DNA of 13,258 bases from Pseudomonadota bacterium. Its GTDB lineage: Bacteria; Pseudomonadota; Alphaproteobacteria; Acetobacterales; Acetobacteraceae. Position numbers and translations under genes: made by a program. This document shows, one piece after another, positions 6,280 to 13,258 of the stretch. Below the pieces are notes generated by a model. It did not search any database, was not told where the DNA came from, and saw nothing but the letters and a program-made list of their open reading frames with translations. The DNA is taken from NCBI GenBank assembly GCA_021845555.1, contig JAJZVS010000060.1:1-13258 (forward strand), given 5' to 3'. Positions within the stretch are counted from its first letter, which is position 1, and every line of letters starts with the position of its first letter.

Positions 6280-7803
6280 ATGAACCTTGCTTTCCTCCTG
6301 CGCGACCTCGCCCGCCGCCTGCCGGAGCGGCCGGCCGTCACCGATCGCACCACGACCCTCTCCTACGCGGCCTTTGCCGAACGCACCGCCCGCCTGGGCG
6401 GCGGCTTCCGCGCGCGCGGCCTCGCCCCCGGCGATCGGGTCGCGCTGTGCATGGAGAACAGCGGCGCCTTCCTCGAATGCCTGTTCGCCTGCTGGACCGC
6501 CGGCCTCTGCGCCGTGCCGGTCAACGCCAAGCTGCATCCGCGCGAGGTCGAACACATCGTGCGCGACTCCGGCGCCCGCCTGCTGATCACGACCGAGGGC
6601 CTCGCCGAGGCATTAGCCCCGCTGGCAGACGCCGTTCCGGCCCTGCTGGCGGCGATCGTCGCGGGAACCGCCGAGTACGACCGCCTCGCCCGCGCCGAGG
6701 CGATCCCGCCCGCGGCATTGGAACCGACCGACCGTGCTTGGCTGTTCTACACCAGCGGCACCACCGGCCGGCCGAAGGGCGCCATCCTCAGCCATCGCGC
6801 GCTGCTGTTCATGGCGCATGCATACTACGCGGACATCGACGCGCTCGGCCCCGCGGACGTGAAGCTGCATGTCGGCCCGCTGTCGCATGCCTCGGGCCTC
6901 TACGCCCTGCCGCATATGCTGAAGGGCGGGCACCAGGTCGTCCTGCCGGGCTTCGACATCCCGGCGATCGCCGCCGCGCTGGAGCAGCACGCGAACGTCA
7001 CCCTGTTCGCCGCGCCCACCATGCTGACGCGGCTGGTGCACAGCCCCGAGGCCGGCCGCATGCGGGTAGACCGTATCAAGACGATCTATTACGGTGGCGG
7101 CCCGATGTACGTGGCCGATCTGGAACGGGCGCTGACGCTGTTCGGCCCGCGCCTGTATCAGCTTTATGGCCAGGGCGAGTCGCCGATGACCATCACCGGC
7201 CTCGATCAATCCGCGCATATCGGGGCCGATCCGGCAACGCTGCGCTCGGCCGGCGTCGCGCGCAGCGGCGTCGGCGTGCGCGTGGCCGATGCGGAGGACC
7301 GCGACCTGCCGCCGGGCGAGGTGGGCGAGGTCCTCACGCGCAGCGACTGCATGATGGAAGCCTACTGGAACAACCCGGCCGCGACCGCCGAGACCCTGCG
7401 CGGCGGCTGGCTGCACACCGGCGACCTCGGCAGCCTGGACGCGCGCGGTTTCCTGACGCTGCGCGACCGGTCGAAGGACATGATCATCAGCGGCGGCAGC
7501 AACATCTACCCGCGCGAGATCGAGGAGGTGCTGCTGCGCCATCCCGACCTGCTGGAGGCCTCGGTGATCGGCACGCCGCATCCGGACTGGGGGGAACAGG
7601 TGGTGGCCTTCGTCGTCGCCCGGCCGGGCACGACAGTGGACCCCGCGGCGCTGGATGCGCTCTGCCTCGATCACATCGCCCGCTTCAAGCGGCCGAAGCT
7701 CTATCGCTTCGTCGAGACGCTGCCCAAGAACAATTACGGCAAGGTGCTGAAGACCGCGCTCCGGGCGCAGTTCGACGATGCGGGAAAAGGAACGACGGCG
7801 TGA
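6280..7803 (+). CDS. Acyl-CoA ligase (AMP-forming, ANL superfamily)
   Basis: This enzyme activates a carboxylic acid to its acyl-CoA through an acyl-adenylate. The 507-residue length is normal. Motifs in order: the N-terminal SYAAFAERTARLGGGF segment, GDRVALCMEN, the ATP-binding P-loop YTSGTTGRPKG (157-167), YYGGGPM (270-276), YGQGES (296-301), HTGD (379-382), the hinge-region RDRSKDMIISGG (395-406), and the catalytic lysine K488 in LPKNNYGKVLK. The start at 6280 follows AAAGG by about 11 bases and puts the first helix (FLLRDLARRLPERPA) at the N-terminus. Its TGA overlaps the GTG start of the next gene (GTGA), so the two form an operon. The acid substrate cannot be told from sequence; crotonobetaine/carnitine-type or medium-chain acids are possible. 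Confidence 0.93.
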   Translation: MNLAFLLRDLARRLPERPAVTDRTTTLSYAAFAERTARLGGGFRARGLAPGDRVALCMENSGAFLECLFACWTAGLCAVPVNAKLHPREVEHIVRDSGARLLITTEGLAEALAPLADAVPALLAAIVAGTAEYDRLARAEAIPPAALEPTDRAWLFYTSGTTGRPKGAILSHRALLFMAHAYYADIDALGPADVKLHVGPLSHASGLYALPHMLKGGHQVVLPGFDIPAIAAALEQHANVTLFAAPTMLTRLVHSPEAGRMRVDRIKTIYYGGGPMYVADLERALTLFGPRLYQLYGQGESPMTITGLDQSAHIGADPATLRSAGVARSGVGVRVADAEDRDLPPGEVGEVLTRSDCMMEAYWNNPAATAETLRGGWLHTGDLGSLDARGFLTLRDRSKDMIISGGSNIYPREIEEVLLRHPDLLEASVIGTPHPDWGEQVVAFVVARPGTTVDPAALDALCLDHIARFKRPKLYRFVETLPKNNYGKVLKTALRAQFDDAGKGTTA

Positions 7804-8597
7804 GCGACGATATCCTGTACGACTCCCACGGCGCGGTGCGGCTGATCACGATCAACCGGCCGGACAAAATGAATTCGCTCGATTTCGCCGCCAACGACGC
7901 GCTGGTGGACGCGTTCCGCCGCTTCGCCGCCGATCCCGAGGCGCGCGTGGCGGTGATCACCGGCGCCGGGCCGCGCGCCTTCTGCGCCGGGGCCGATCTC
8001 AAGACCTATACGATGGATTTCGCCAACCGCCCGGCACCGGAGTTCCGCCGCCGCTTCACCGACGGGCCGGGTTTCGGCGGCATCACCCGCAGCCTCGACA
8101 TCGACAAGCCGATCGTCGCGGCGATCAACGGCTATGCGATCTCCGGCGGGTTCGAACTCGCGCTTGCCTGCGACATCCGCTTCTGCGCGCCCAACGCCGA
8201 ATTCGCCTTGCAGGACGTGCGCTGGGGGTTCCACGCCTGCGACGGCGGGCTGATCCGCCTGCCGCGCATCGTCGGGCTGGGCCATGCGATGGAGATCGTG
8301 CTGTCGGGCGATCGGATCGACGCCGAGCACGCGTTCCGCATCGGCCTGGTCAACCGCATTCACCCGGCCGCGACGCTGCTGGAAAAGACACTGGCCTACG
8401 CCGCGCGCCTGGCCACCCGCGCGCCGCTGGCACAGGGCTTCGCCAAGGACGTGATGCGCCGCGCGGTCGGGCTGCCGCTGGACGAAGCACTGCGGCTGGA
8501 GTCGCGCTCCTTCTACGATCTCGGCCGCACCGAGGACCTGGCCGAGGGCACCGCGTCGTTCGCCGAACGGCGGGAGGCGCGCTTCAAGGGGCGCTGA
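7800..8597 (+). CDS. Enoyl-CoA hydratase/isomerase (crotonase) family protein
   Basis: Crotonase-fold enzymes hydrate, isomerise or otherwise convert acyl-CoA thioesters, and this 265-residue protein probably acts on the product of the ligase just upstream. The GTG start at 7800 overlaps the ligase stop by four bases and follows AAAAGGAA, so coupled translation is likely. Family features: LITINRPDKMNSLD (15-28), the oxyanion-hole segment FCAGADLKTY (61-70), NGYAISGGFELALACD (110-125), and LSGDRIDAEHAFRIGLVN. Of the two catalytic glutamates of hydratases, the first is kept (E119, equal to rat E144), but the second is aspartate (D139, in FALQDVRWG). The reaction may therefore not be standard hydration. 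The 3' end overlaps the convergent ligase remnant by 14 bases. Confidence 0.9.
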   Translation: MSDDILYDSHGAVRLITINRPDKMNSLDFAANDALVDAFRRFAADPEARVAVITGAGPRAFCAGADLKTYTMDFANRPAPEFRRRFTDGPGFGGITRSLDIDKPIVAAINGYAISGGFELALACDIRFCAPNAEFALQDVRWGFHACDGGLIRLPRIVGLGHAMEIVLSGDRIDAEHAFRIGLVNRIHPAATLLEKTLAYAARLATRAPLAQGFAKDVMRRAVGLPLDEALRLESRSFYDLGRTEDLAEGTASFAERREARFKGR

Positions 8598-9897
8598 ACA
8601 ACGCGCCCAGCCGATTCTTCTGCACCTTGCCTGTCACCGTCAGCGGCAGCGCCGTCTCCGCCACCACGCGCCAGACGCGCGGCACCTTGTAGGCCGCCAA
8701 CGCGGCGGCGCAGTGCGCGGCGAGCGCCGGCGCATCCGGAACCGGGCCGGGGCGAGGCACGATCACCGCCGCCAGCACCTCGTCGCGTGCCGCGTCCGGC
8801 AGCCCCACCACATAGGCCTGCGCCACGGCGGGGTGGGATTGCAGCACCTCCTCCACCTCGGCGGGGGCGATGTTGATGCCGCCGCTTTTCACCATCTCCT
8901 TGATCCGCCCGCGGAAACGCAGCCGGCCGTCGGGGCCGAGGAAACCCAGGTCGCCGGTCAGCAGCCAGCCGTCGGCGTCGAACGCCGCCGCCGTGCGCTC
9001 GGGGTCACGCCAGTAGCCCAGCATCACGTGGCCCTTGACGCGGATCTCCCCGGTTTCGCCCGCCGCCAGCGTGCGGCCCGTTGCGGGATCGGCGATGCGG
9101 ATGCGCTGGCCGGCGAGCGGCGCGCCCACCGTGGTCGCGCGCAGTTCCGCCGGGTCGGCCGCGTCCGTTACCGCGCAATTGCCGTAGGTTTCGGTCATGC
9201 CGTAGATCTGGCACGCCATCGGGGCAACCTCGGCGATCGTCCGGTGCATCTGCTCGGGCGTGCCGATGGTGGCGCATTTCCGCACGCTGCGCAGATCGTC
9301 CGGCCCGCGCCCGGGATGGTCGAGCAGCGCGGCCAGCATGTTCGGCATGCCATAGAGCGCCGTGCAGCGCGCCTCCACGATCAGCCGCACCGCCGCGCCG
9401 GCCTCGAAATGCTCCTGCAACACCACGGACGCGCCATGGGTGAAGGCCGCGAACAGCGCGTTCACCGAGCCGAGCGCCCAGAACAGCGACACCGCGAGCC
9501 ACACCCGATCGTCGCGATCGAGATGCAGTCGCGCCCCGATATCCCACATGTTCTCGATCAGCCCGCGATGCGCCAGCAGCACGCCCTTGGGCCGCGAGGT
9601 GGAACCGGACGTGTAGAGCAGGATCGCCGGATCGTCCGGCCGCACCGCTGCGGCCAGCCGATCGAGTTCCGCCTCCGGGACCGCCGCGCCCATGCCGTCG
9701 AAGCGCGCGAACGCCAGCGTATCGTCCCGCGCGCCGGCGCCGAGCACCACCACATGGCGCAGCGCGGCCAGCCGCTCGCCCCACGGGCGCAACCCGTCCA
9801 ACATCGCCAGGAAATCGGCCTTCAGGAACCGGTCGGCGGTGACCAGAACGACGGCGCCGGAATGATCGAGCAGCACCCATTCCGCCCGGTTGTCCAT
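8584..9897 (-). pseudogene. Acyl-CoA ligase (AMP-forming) remnant: 5'-truncated, internal deletion
   Basis: The C-terminal four fifths of an AMP-forming acyl-CoA ligase is in frame: P-loop YTSGSTSRPKG (95-105), YGMTETYG (232-239), TGD (314-316), GRIKEMVKSGG (330-340) and the catalytic-lysine segment LPLTVTGKVQKN with K424. The first ATG gives 437 residues against about 510 for the complete ligase at 6280. The frame shows family similarity a little further upstream (PGERLAIL, to about 9921) and then stops matching. MDNRAEW joins directly to VLLDHSGA; in the intact paralogue about 27 residues, including the AVPVN strand, lie between the equivalent points. The normal start, the first 50 or so residues and the promoter are gone. 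Without the N-terminal subdomain strand an active enzyme is unlikely. A short functional variant or an assembly error are the alternatives. Confidence 0.72.
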
Positions 9898-9920
9898 CAG
9901 GATGGCGAGCCGCTCCCCGG

Positions 9921-10559
9921 GCCGCCGGACGGTTCGAGGATCTGCCGACCGGCCCCGACGGTCCCGATTTCGCGCTGGAGCGGTTCAACGACGGCGCTTG
10001 CGACCGGCAGGGCCGGTTCTGGACCGGCACCATGGCGCGCTCCCTGCGCGATGCGGTGGGGCATCTGTATCGGGTGGACCCCGACCGTTCGGTGCACCGC
10101 ATGGCCGGCGGCGTCATCCTGTCCAACGGCATCGCCTGGAGTCCGGACGACCGCACAATGTACCATTGCGATTCGGGCGCGCGCGCGGTGTTCGCCCATG
10201 GGTTCGACCTGGCCCCCGGCACGCTCGGGCCTCGCCGGGTGTTCGCCGATTTCGCCGGGCGGAAGGGGCGGCCCGACGGTTGCACCGTCGATGCCGAGGG
10301 GTATCTCTGGGTCGCGGCGGTGGAAGCCGGGGAGTTGCTGCGGTTTGCGCCGGATGGGGCGCTGGCCGCTTGCGTCCCCCTGCCGGTGTCGCGCCCGACC
10401 AGCCTGGCGTTCGGCGACGGGGATCTGCGCACGCTGTATGTCACCAGCCTGCGCGACGGGCTCGACGCGGCGGCGCTGGCGGGCGAACCGGATTCCGGGC
10501 GGGTGTTCGCGCTGCGCCCGGGCGTGGCGGGACTGCCGAAGCCGCGTTTCGCCGGCTGA
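9921..10559 (+). pseudogene. SMP-30/gluconolactonase-like gene remnant, 5' end missing
   Basis: The frame carries the later blades of an SMP-30/gluconolactonase/LRE beta-propeller, a family of metal-dependent sugar lactonases. Similarity starts around 9921 (AAGRFEDLPTGPD) and continues through RFNDGACDRQGRFWTGTM, ILSNGIAWSPDDRTMYHCDS, GRPDGCTVDAEGYLWVA and LAFGDGDLRTLYVTS. Two metal-ligand positions are kept (N in SNGIAW, D in RPDGCTVD), but the first blades with the GEGP glutamate ligand are absent. Full-length relatives have about 290 residues; about 212 codons remain here. The first ATG (10032) would yield only 175 residues and begins inside a blade strand. The upstream neighbour is the head-to-head ligase remnant, and both lose homology at the same place. 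I read this as a deletion product rather than a working gene. Confidence 0.72.
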
Positions 10560-10580
10560 ACGGCCTGCGCCGAGGTTCAG
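10556..10580. terminator. Hairpin across the two facing stop codons
   Basis: CTGAAC (10556-10561) pairs with GTTCAG (10575-10580), and inside it GGC (10562-10564) pairs with GCC (10569-10571) around CTGC, with a three-base bulge. The TGA of the SMP-30 remnant lies in the left arm and the TGA of the methyltransferase gene in the right arm. Its position suits a short two-way terminator, but there is no T tail and the stem is modest. Confidence 0.35.
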
Positions 10581-11257
10581 TTCGGCAGGTGTACCAGGGT
10601 GAAGATGCCGAACGGCGGCACCGGCCGGGCCTGCATGCGGGCGCGGTCCTCGGGGCCGAACAGCGAGTCGGCGGCGAAATCCGGATGCCAGCCCAGGCTG
10701 CGGGAGGCCGGGGCCATCGCCCACTCGATCCACCAGCGCGGCCCGCGTTCGGCGGCGAAGTGGTTCACCAGCACCAGATGCCCGCCCGGCCGCACCAGCC
10801 GGCGCATTTCCGCCAGCAGCCGGCGCGGATGCGGCACCACCGAGGCGACGAACATCGCCACCGCGATATCGAAGCTGGCATCGGGGAAGCTGGTCGCCTC
10901 CGCGTCCATCTCCAGCAGCGCCTCGACGTTGTCGAGGCCGAGGCGGGCCACCCGCTGGCGGGCACGGTCCAGCATCTCGGCGGACAGATCTATCCCGGTT
11001 ATGCGCTTTTCCGGCAGGTAGCGCGGCAGGGCGAGGCCGGTGCCGACGCCCATTTCCAGCACTTCGCGGCCGGGCAGACGATTGGCTTCGGCCACCGCGC
11101 GGCGGCGCGCGACCGCCGAGACGCCGCCAAAAGCCACGTCATAGACGCCCGCCCAGCGCCGATAGGCGGCCCGCACGGCATCCGCGTCCAGGGCGGTATG
11201 CGGGCCGGATTTGCGGGAGCCGGGGCCCCGACGGCGCTGCTCCAGGGTATGGCTCAT
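10577..11257 (-). CDS. pmtA: SAM-dependent methyltransferase, phosphatidylethanolamine N-methyltransferase (PmtA)-like
   Basis: A 226-residue class I methyltransferase resembling the Rhodobacter-type PmtA, which methylates phosphatidylethanolamine stepwise toward phosphatidylcholine at the membrane surface. Shared features, compared from memory of that family: YRRWAGVYDVAFGGV before the SAM fold, motif I VLEMGVGTGLALP, the acidic GIDLSAEMLDRAR, then DAEATSFPDASFDIAVAMFV with an aspartate-rich motif, LVRPGGHLVLVNHF, and SLGWHPDF near the C-terminus. The first 25 residues are basic and unconserved, so the true start may be further in. The ATG used has no good Shine-Dalgarno and directly follows a perfect 8-base inverted repeat. 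Another small-molecule methyltransferase is possible. The gene faces the SMP-30 remnant with 17 bases between stops. Confidence 0.78.
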   Translation of the reverse strand: MSHTLEQRRRGPGSRKSGPHTALDADAVRAAYRRWAGVYDVAFGGVSAVARRRAVAEANRLPGREVLEMGVGTGLALPRYLPEKRITGIDLSAEMLDRARQRVARLGLDNVEALLEMDAEATSFPDASFDIAVAMFVASVVPHPRRLLAEMRRLVRPGGHLVLVNHFAAERGPRWWIEWAMAPASRSLGWHPDFAADSLFGPEDRARMQARPVPPFGIFTLVHLPN

Positions 11258-11258
11258 G

Positions 11259-11290
11259 GCGCCAGCTTACCGTGTCCGTCATGCTGGCGC
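11259..11290 (-). promoter_or_regulatory. Inverted repeat immediately upstream of the pmtA-like start codon
   Basis: GCGCCAGC (11259-11266) and GCTGGCGC (11283-11290) form a perfect 8-base inverted repeat with a 16-base spacer, ending one base before the methyltransferase ATG. In the mRNA the hairpin would occupy the ribosome-binding position, and its loop holds another ATG in a different frame. Read as DNA it could be an operator. The rest of the spacer (to 11520) shows no gene; the only other structure I see is a hairpin beyond the cold-shock gene. Confidence 0.4.
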
Positions 11291-11482
11291 GGACCAGGTT
11301 GGCCCGCGCGGGGAAGGAAAACGCCCGGCGCCGTATGTCCGGCGACTCGGGCGGGTGCCCGAACAGGCGACACCACCGTCGCGTGCTTAGACACAACCAC
11401 GGTGCGCGGCAAGCCCACCCGTTTCCGTGCCCGCCAAGGCGGCGGGGCACGGCGCGGGGCAGCGCCACGGGGGCGCCCGGCC

Positions 11483-11500
11483 GGGACGGACGCCCGTCCC
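11483..11500 (-). terminator. Candidate terminator hairpin downstream of the cold-shock gene
   Basis: A perfect 7-base stem GGGACGG/CCGTCCC with the 4-base loop ACGC begins 20 bases past the stop codon of the cold-shock gene. No T run follows, so it would be a U-poor terminator or an mRNA-stabilising 3' structure. The assignment rests on position and stem quality. Confidence 0.45.
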
Positions 11501-11520
11501 GATCCGCCGGGGTCCGACGG

Positions 11521-11730
11521 TCACTCCGATGGCGCGAGATTGACCGCCGCGGCCCTTCCGTTCTGCTGCTGCTCGACCTCGAAGCCGAGCTGCTGGCCCT
11601 CGTTCAGCGTCCGCAGGCCCGCCTTCTGCACGGCGCTGATATGGACGAACACGTCTTTCCCCCCCGTTTCCGGGGCGATGAAGCCGTATCCTTTGGTTGG
11701 GTTGAACCACTTCACGGTGCCCTTGGGCAT
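11521..11730 (-). CDS. cspA: CspA-family cold-shock protein
   Basis: A 69-residue single-domain cold-shock protein, a five-strand OB fold that binds single-stranded RNA and DNA and prevents mRNA secondary structure, active at low temperature or in general adaptation. It begins [18 protein letters not shown] with RNP1 (KGYGFI) and continues to RNP2 (DVFVHIS), then [18 protein letters not shown]. The tail [10 protein letters not shown] is typical. The start is clear: length and the MxxGTVKWFN opening match the family, and AAAGG lies about 11 bases upstream. It lies 181 bases downstream of the SDR gene on the same strand and probably has its own promoter with a 5' leader of about 100 bases. Whether it is cold-induced cannot be told from the sequence. 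Confidence 0.95.
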   Translation of the reverse strand: MPKGTVKWFNPTKGYGFIAPETGGKDVFVHISAVQKAGLRTLNEGQQLGFEVEQQQNGRAAAVNLAPSE

Positions 11731-11756
11731 CGACGTACTGCCTTTCGCTCGGCGGC

Positions 11757-11867
11757 GGGCCGGAGAACCGGTCCGTCCGCAGGTTTCCTCGGCGGATCGG
11801 GCACCCTTCTGCTTGGAGACCCTGGCCCGCCACCCAGAACGATACGCGTCAAGCGCGCTCTCTGCAA
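11757..11867 (-). promoter_or_regulatory. Possible cold-shock gene promoter and leader hairpin
   Basis: On the minus strand TTGCAG (11867-11862), 17 bases, then TATCGT (11844-11839) resembles a weak sigma-70-type promoter (3 of 6 and 4 of 6 matches). It would give a leader of roughly 100 bases. Within that leader a 7-base stem with one mismatch and a TTCT loop (11774-11757) lies just before the Shine-Dalgarno. Long structured leaders are known for csp genes, but these elements are weak by themselves. Confidence 0.25.
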
Positions 11868-11911
11868 TGCTGAGTCGCGCCCCACAGGAACGTGTTCCGT
11901 TTGCCCCCGAT

Positions 11912-12664
11912 TCACGCCCCGAGCAGTTGCCCGCCGTCCACCGCGATCGTCTGTCCGGTCACCCAGGCGGCCAGCGGCGAGGCCAGGAACAGCACGACAT
12001 TCGCCACTTCCTCCGCCGTGCCCATGCGGCCGAACGGGATCGAGCGGAAGGTGCGATTGTACAGCTCCGGATTCTCGGTCTTGCGCCGTTCCCACAGCCC
12101 GCCGGGAAACTCGATCGACCCCGGCGCCACCGCGTTCACGCGGATGCCGTCGCGCGCGTACATCGCCGCCTGGGTGGAGGTGTAGTGGATCACCGCCGCC
12201 TTGATCGCCCCATAGGGAGGCTGCCGCGCCGCCGGGCGCAGCGCCGAGATCGACGAGGTGGTGACGATCGCGCCCTTCGATTGCTTCAGGAACGGCAGCG
12301 CCGCGTGGGAGGCGTGCACGACCGCCATCATGTCGATCGCCAGGCTGGCGGCCCAGGCTTCGGCGGTATCGGCGTTGCCGAAGGCCGAGGCGTTGTTCAC
12401 CAGCACGTCGATCCCGCCGAGCGCGGCGGCGGCGTCCTGGATGTAGCGCGCGATCGCCGCCGCATCCGCCAGGTCGCAGGCACCGGCGTGCGCCGGATGG
12501 CCCAGGGCGGCAAGTTCGGCCCGCGTGGCCTCCAGCGTCGCGCTGCCACGGGCGCAGATCGAGACGGCCGCGCCGCCGGCGGCGAAGCCGTGCGCGATCG
12601 CCCGGCCGATGCCGCGCGAGCCGCCGCACACGATCACGCGTTTGCCGGTGAAGTCGAAGCCCAT
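11912..12664 (-). CDS. Short-chain dehydrogenase/reductase (classical SDR)
   Basis: An NAD(P)-dependent oxidoreductase of exactly classical SDR length (250 residues). The cofactor loop reads CGGSRGIG (13-20), with Cys in place of the usual Thr; the arginine after the second glycine pair (R17) and R39 suggest NADP preference. VNNAS (89-93) follows, then the catalytic S138, Y151 and K155 (SSIS ... PPYGAIKAA) at standard spacing. The fourth tetrad residue, usually Asn, is D111 (LAIDMMAV). PGSIEFPG and [18 protein letters not shown] complete the fold. GGAGGAAACC right before the ATG is a near-perfect Shine-Dalgarno. The gene diverges from the methyltransferase gene across 161 bases and precedes the cold-shock gene. 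The substrate is unknown; 3-oxoacyl or sugar/steroid alcohol reduction are all possible. Confidence 0.93.
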   Translation of the reverse strand: MGFDFTGKRVIVCGGSRGIGRAIAHGFAAGGAAVSICARGSATLEATRAELAALGHPAHAGACDLADAAAIARYIQDAAAALGGIDVLVNNASAFGNADTAEAWAASLAIDMMAVVHASHAALPFLKQSKGAIVTTSSISALRPAARQPPYGAIKAAVIHYTSTQAAMYARDGIRVNAVAPGSIEFPGGLWERRKTENPELYNRTFRSIPFGRMGTAEEVANVVLFLASPLAAWVTGQTIAVDGGQLLGA

Positions 12665-12732
12665 GGTTTCCTCCGTGCTGTCGCAATGACCACCACGGTG
12701 CCGGGGTTCGCCGCCCGGAGCAATGGCGGGAC

Positions 12733-12753
12733 GGACCGCGACCGCTCCGGTCC
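12733..12753. repeat. Inverted repeat in the SDR/methyltransferase divergent region
   Basis: GGACCG (12733-12738) and CGGTCC (12748-12753) flank nine bases; GCGG (12726-12729) and CCGC (12756-12759) extend the pairing across a small internal loop. It lies midway between two divergent starts, so it could be an operator, but no promoter elements convincing enough to support that are visible in the 161-base spacer. Confidence 0.35.
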
Positions 12754-12825
12754 TGCCGCATTTTCACCCGCTGGCCTGCTCCCTGCGGATAGACTGAGGA
12801 CCTCATCGCTGACAGGAACCAAAGC

Positions 12826-13170
12826 ATGACCGAGGCGCCGCCGAACCCTTCGCAGATCCTGCAGACCGGCATGGGATTCTTCGCCTCCAAGGCGCTGCTG
12901 AGCGCGGTCGAACTCGGGGTGTTCGAGACGCTCGGACAAGGGACGCTGGACGGGGAGGAATTACGCGCGCGGCTGGGGCTGCACCGCCGGGCCGCGGCCG
13001 ATTTCTTCGATGCGCTGGTGGCGCTCGGGTTCCTCGCTCGCACCGGCGACGGGGCGGTGGCGCAGTATGCCAACACGCGCGACACCGCCGCCTTCCTCGA
13101 TCCGGCGAGCCCCACCTATCTCGGCGGCATCCTCAGAGTCTGTCCGGGAACATTTCTACTTCCGGCATAG
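12826..13170 (+). pseudogene. SAM-dependent methyltransferase gene, interrupted by an IS element after about 103 codons
   Basis: The product starts as a plant O-methyltransferase-like bacterial enzyme. Residues about 8-75 form the helical dimerisation/winged-helix domain (ILQTGMGFFASKALLSAVEL, LDGEELRARLGL, RAAADFFDALVALGFL), followed by YANTRDTAAFLD and SPTYLGGIL. Relatives run to about 340 residues with the SAM-binding fold in the second half. Here the frame leaves the family at codon 104, where the IS end begins, and adds eleven foreign residues before a TAG at 13168. The part before the insertion looks intact, and AGGAACC lies about eight bases before the ATG. The 3' half presumably continues beyond the element, outside the window. 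The truncated product lacks the whole catalytic domain. The substrate of the original enzyme is unknown. Confidence 0.82.
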
Positions 13171-13258
13171 CCTTCTGACCATCAGGCGAATGGAGGCAAG
13201 GTACAGGAAGGCGCGGGCCTTCGCGTTGAGATTTTCCCAATCCTTGGCCAGGCGACGG
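13136..13258 (-). mobile_element. IS5-family insertion sequence, one end (continues past the window)
   Basis: The element's edge is placed at 13136, where the methyltransferase reading frame stops matching its family and the sequence GAGTCTGTCCGGGAAC begins, which looks like an IS5-family terminal repeat. The three bases before it, TCA (13133-13135), fit the TNA target preference of the IS427/IS1031-type groups. The transposase reads inward from the right and its stop lies about 20 bases from the end. The other end, the second inverted repeat and the target duplicate are outside the window. Confidence 0.8.
13156..13258 (-). CDS. IS5-family DDE transposase, C-terminal 33 residues (5' part outside window)
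   Basis: On the minus strand the frame is open from the right edge to the TAG at 13158-13156. It reads RRLAKDWENLNAKARAF followed by LYLASIRLMVRRLCRK. This matches the C-terminal end of IS5-family DDE transposases, which typically have an R-R-L-(A/V)-K-D-(W/F)-E segment, a hydrophobic LAFLRLASI-like helix and a basic RLMVRKL tail. The catalytic DDE residues lie outside the window, so it cannot be told whether the enzyme is intact or made from two frames, as in the IS427 group. Adenine is more frequent here than in the neighbouring genes, consistent with a foreign element. Confidence 0.82.
   Translation of the reverse strand, partial: RRLAKDWENLNAKARAFLYLASIRLMVRRLCRK

Noticed and set aside
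11845..11855. TTGACG on the minus strand as a -35 element of the cold-shock gene
   Set aside because: At 16-18 bases downstream there is only G/C-rich sequence with no -10-like word.
9890..12829. A very long plus-strand open frame of 979 codons
   Set aside because: It runs antisense through the pmtA-like, cold-shock and SDR genes and is rich in Arg/Gly/Ala/His, the usual shadow of high-GC genes on the other strand. The genes on the opposite strand have clear family motifs.

Overview
The window is a stretch of very GC-rich bacterial chromosome, roughly 70% G+C by eye, with strong G/C bias at third codon positions. The gene content (gmk next to a ribA with an N-terminal extension, a Rhodobacter-type phospholipid N-methyltransferase, an FAH-family hydrolase with xth, a CspA protein) and an IS5-family transposase tail suggest an alphaproteobacterium. 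My best guess is the Rhodospirillales/Acetobacteraceae; this is inference, since no rRNA or other phylogenetic marker is present.

Layout. 1-1540: the 3' end of gmk (+) meets ribA (-) tail to tail. 1541-1800 (260 bases) is the divergent spacer between ribA and an orphan OmpR-type response regulator (1801-2535, +); I see no RFN/FMN riboswitch or convincing promoter there. A strong two-way hairpin separates the regulator from xth (-). Xth is translationally coupled to an upstream FAH-family hydrolase (-). A SRAP/HMCES-type abasic-site protein (4174-4866, +) diverges from that pair, so exonuclease III and a second abasic-site protein lie close together. 5021-6059 holds a small secreted protein (+) and a four-helix membrane protein (-) whose 3' ends overlap by 50 bases. 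6280-8597 is a two-gene operon (+): acyl-CoA ligase and enoyl-CoA hydratase-like protein, overlapping by four bases.

8584-10559 is the oddest part. A second acyl-CoA ligase (-) and an SMP-30/gluconolactonase-like gene (+) lie head to head. Both lack their 5' ends at the same point near 9920, and the ligase also lacks about 27 internal residues. This looks like a deletion scar that created two gene remnants. Beyond it lie a PmtA-like methyltransferase (-), a CspA-family cold-shock protein (-), a classical SDR oxidoreductase (-), and a SAM-methyltransferase gene (+) cut after about 103 codons by an IS5-family element that runs off the right edge.

No gene-free stretch exceeds 300 bases; the longest (1541-1800, 6060-6279, 11258-11520) are discussed under the features. 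I found no rRNA, tRNA, CRISPR, phage or defence module and no evidence of a new multi-gene system. The points of interest are gene decay, IS disruption, a degenerate fused domain in RibA, catalytic substitutions and several unexplained small repeats.
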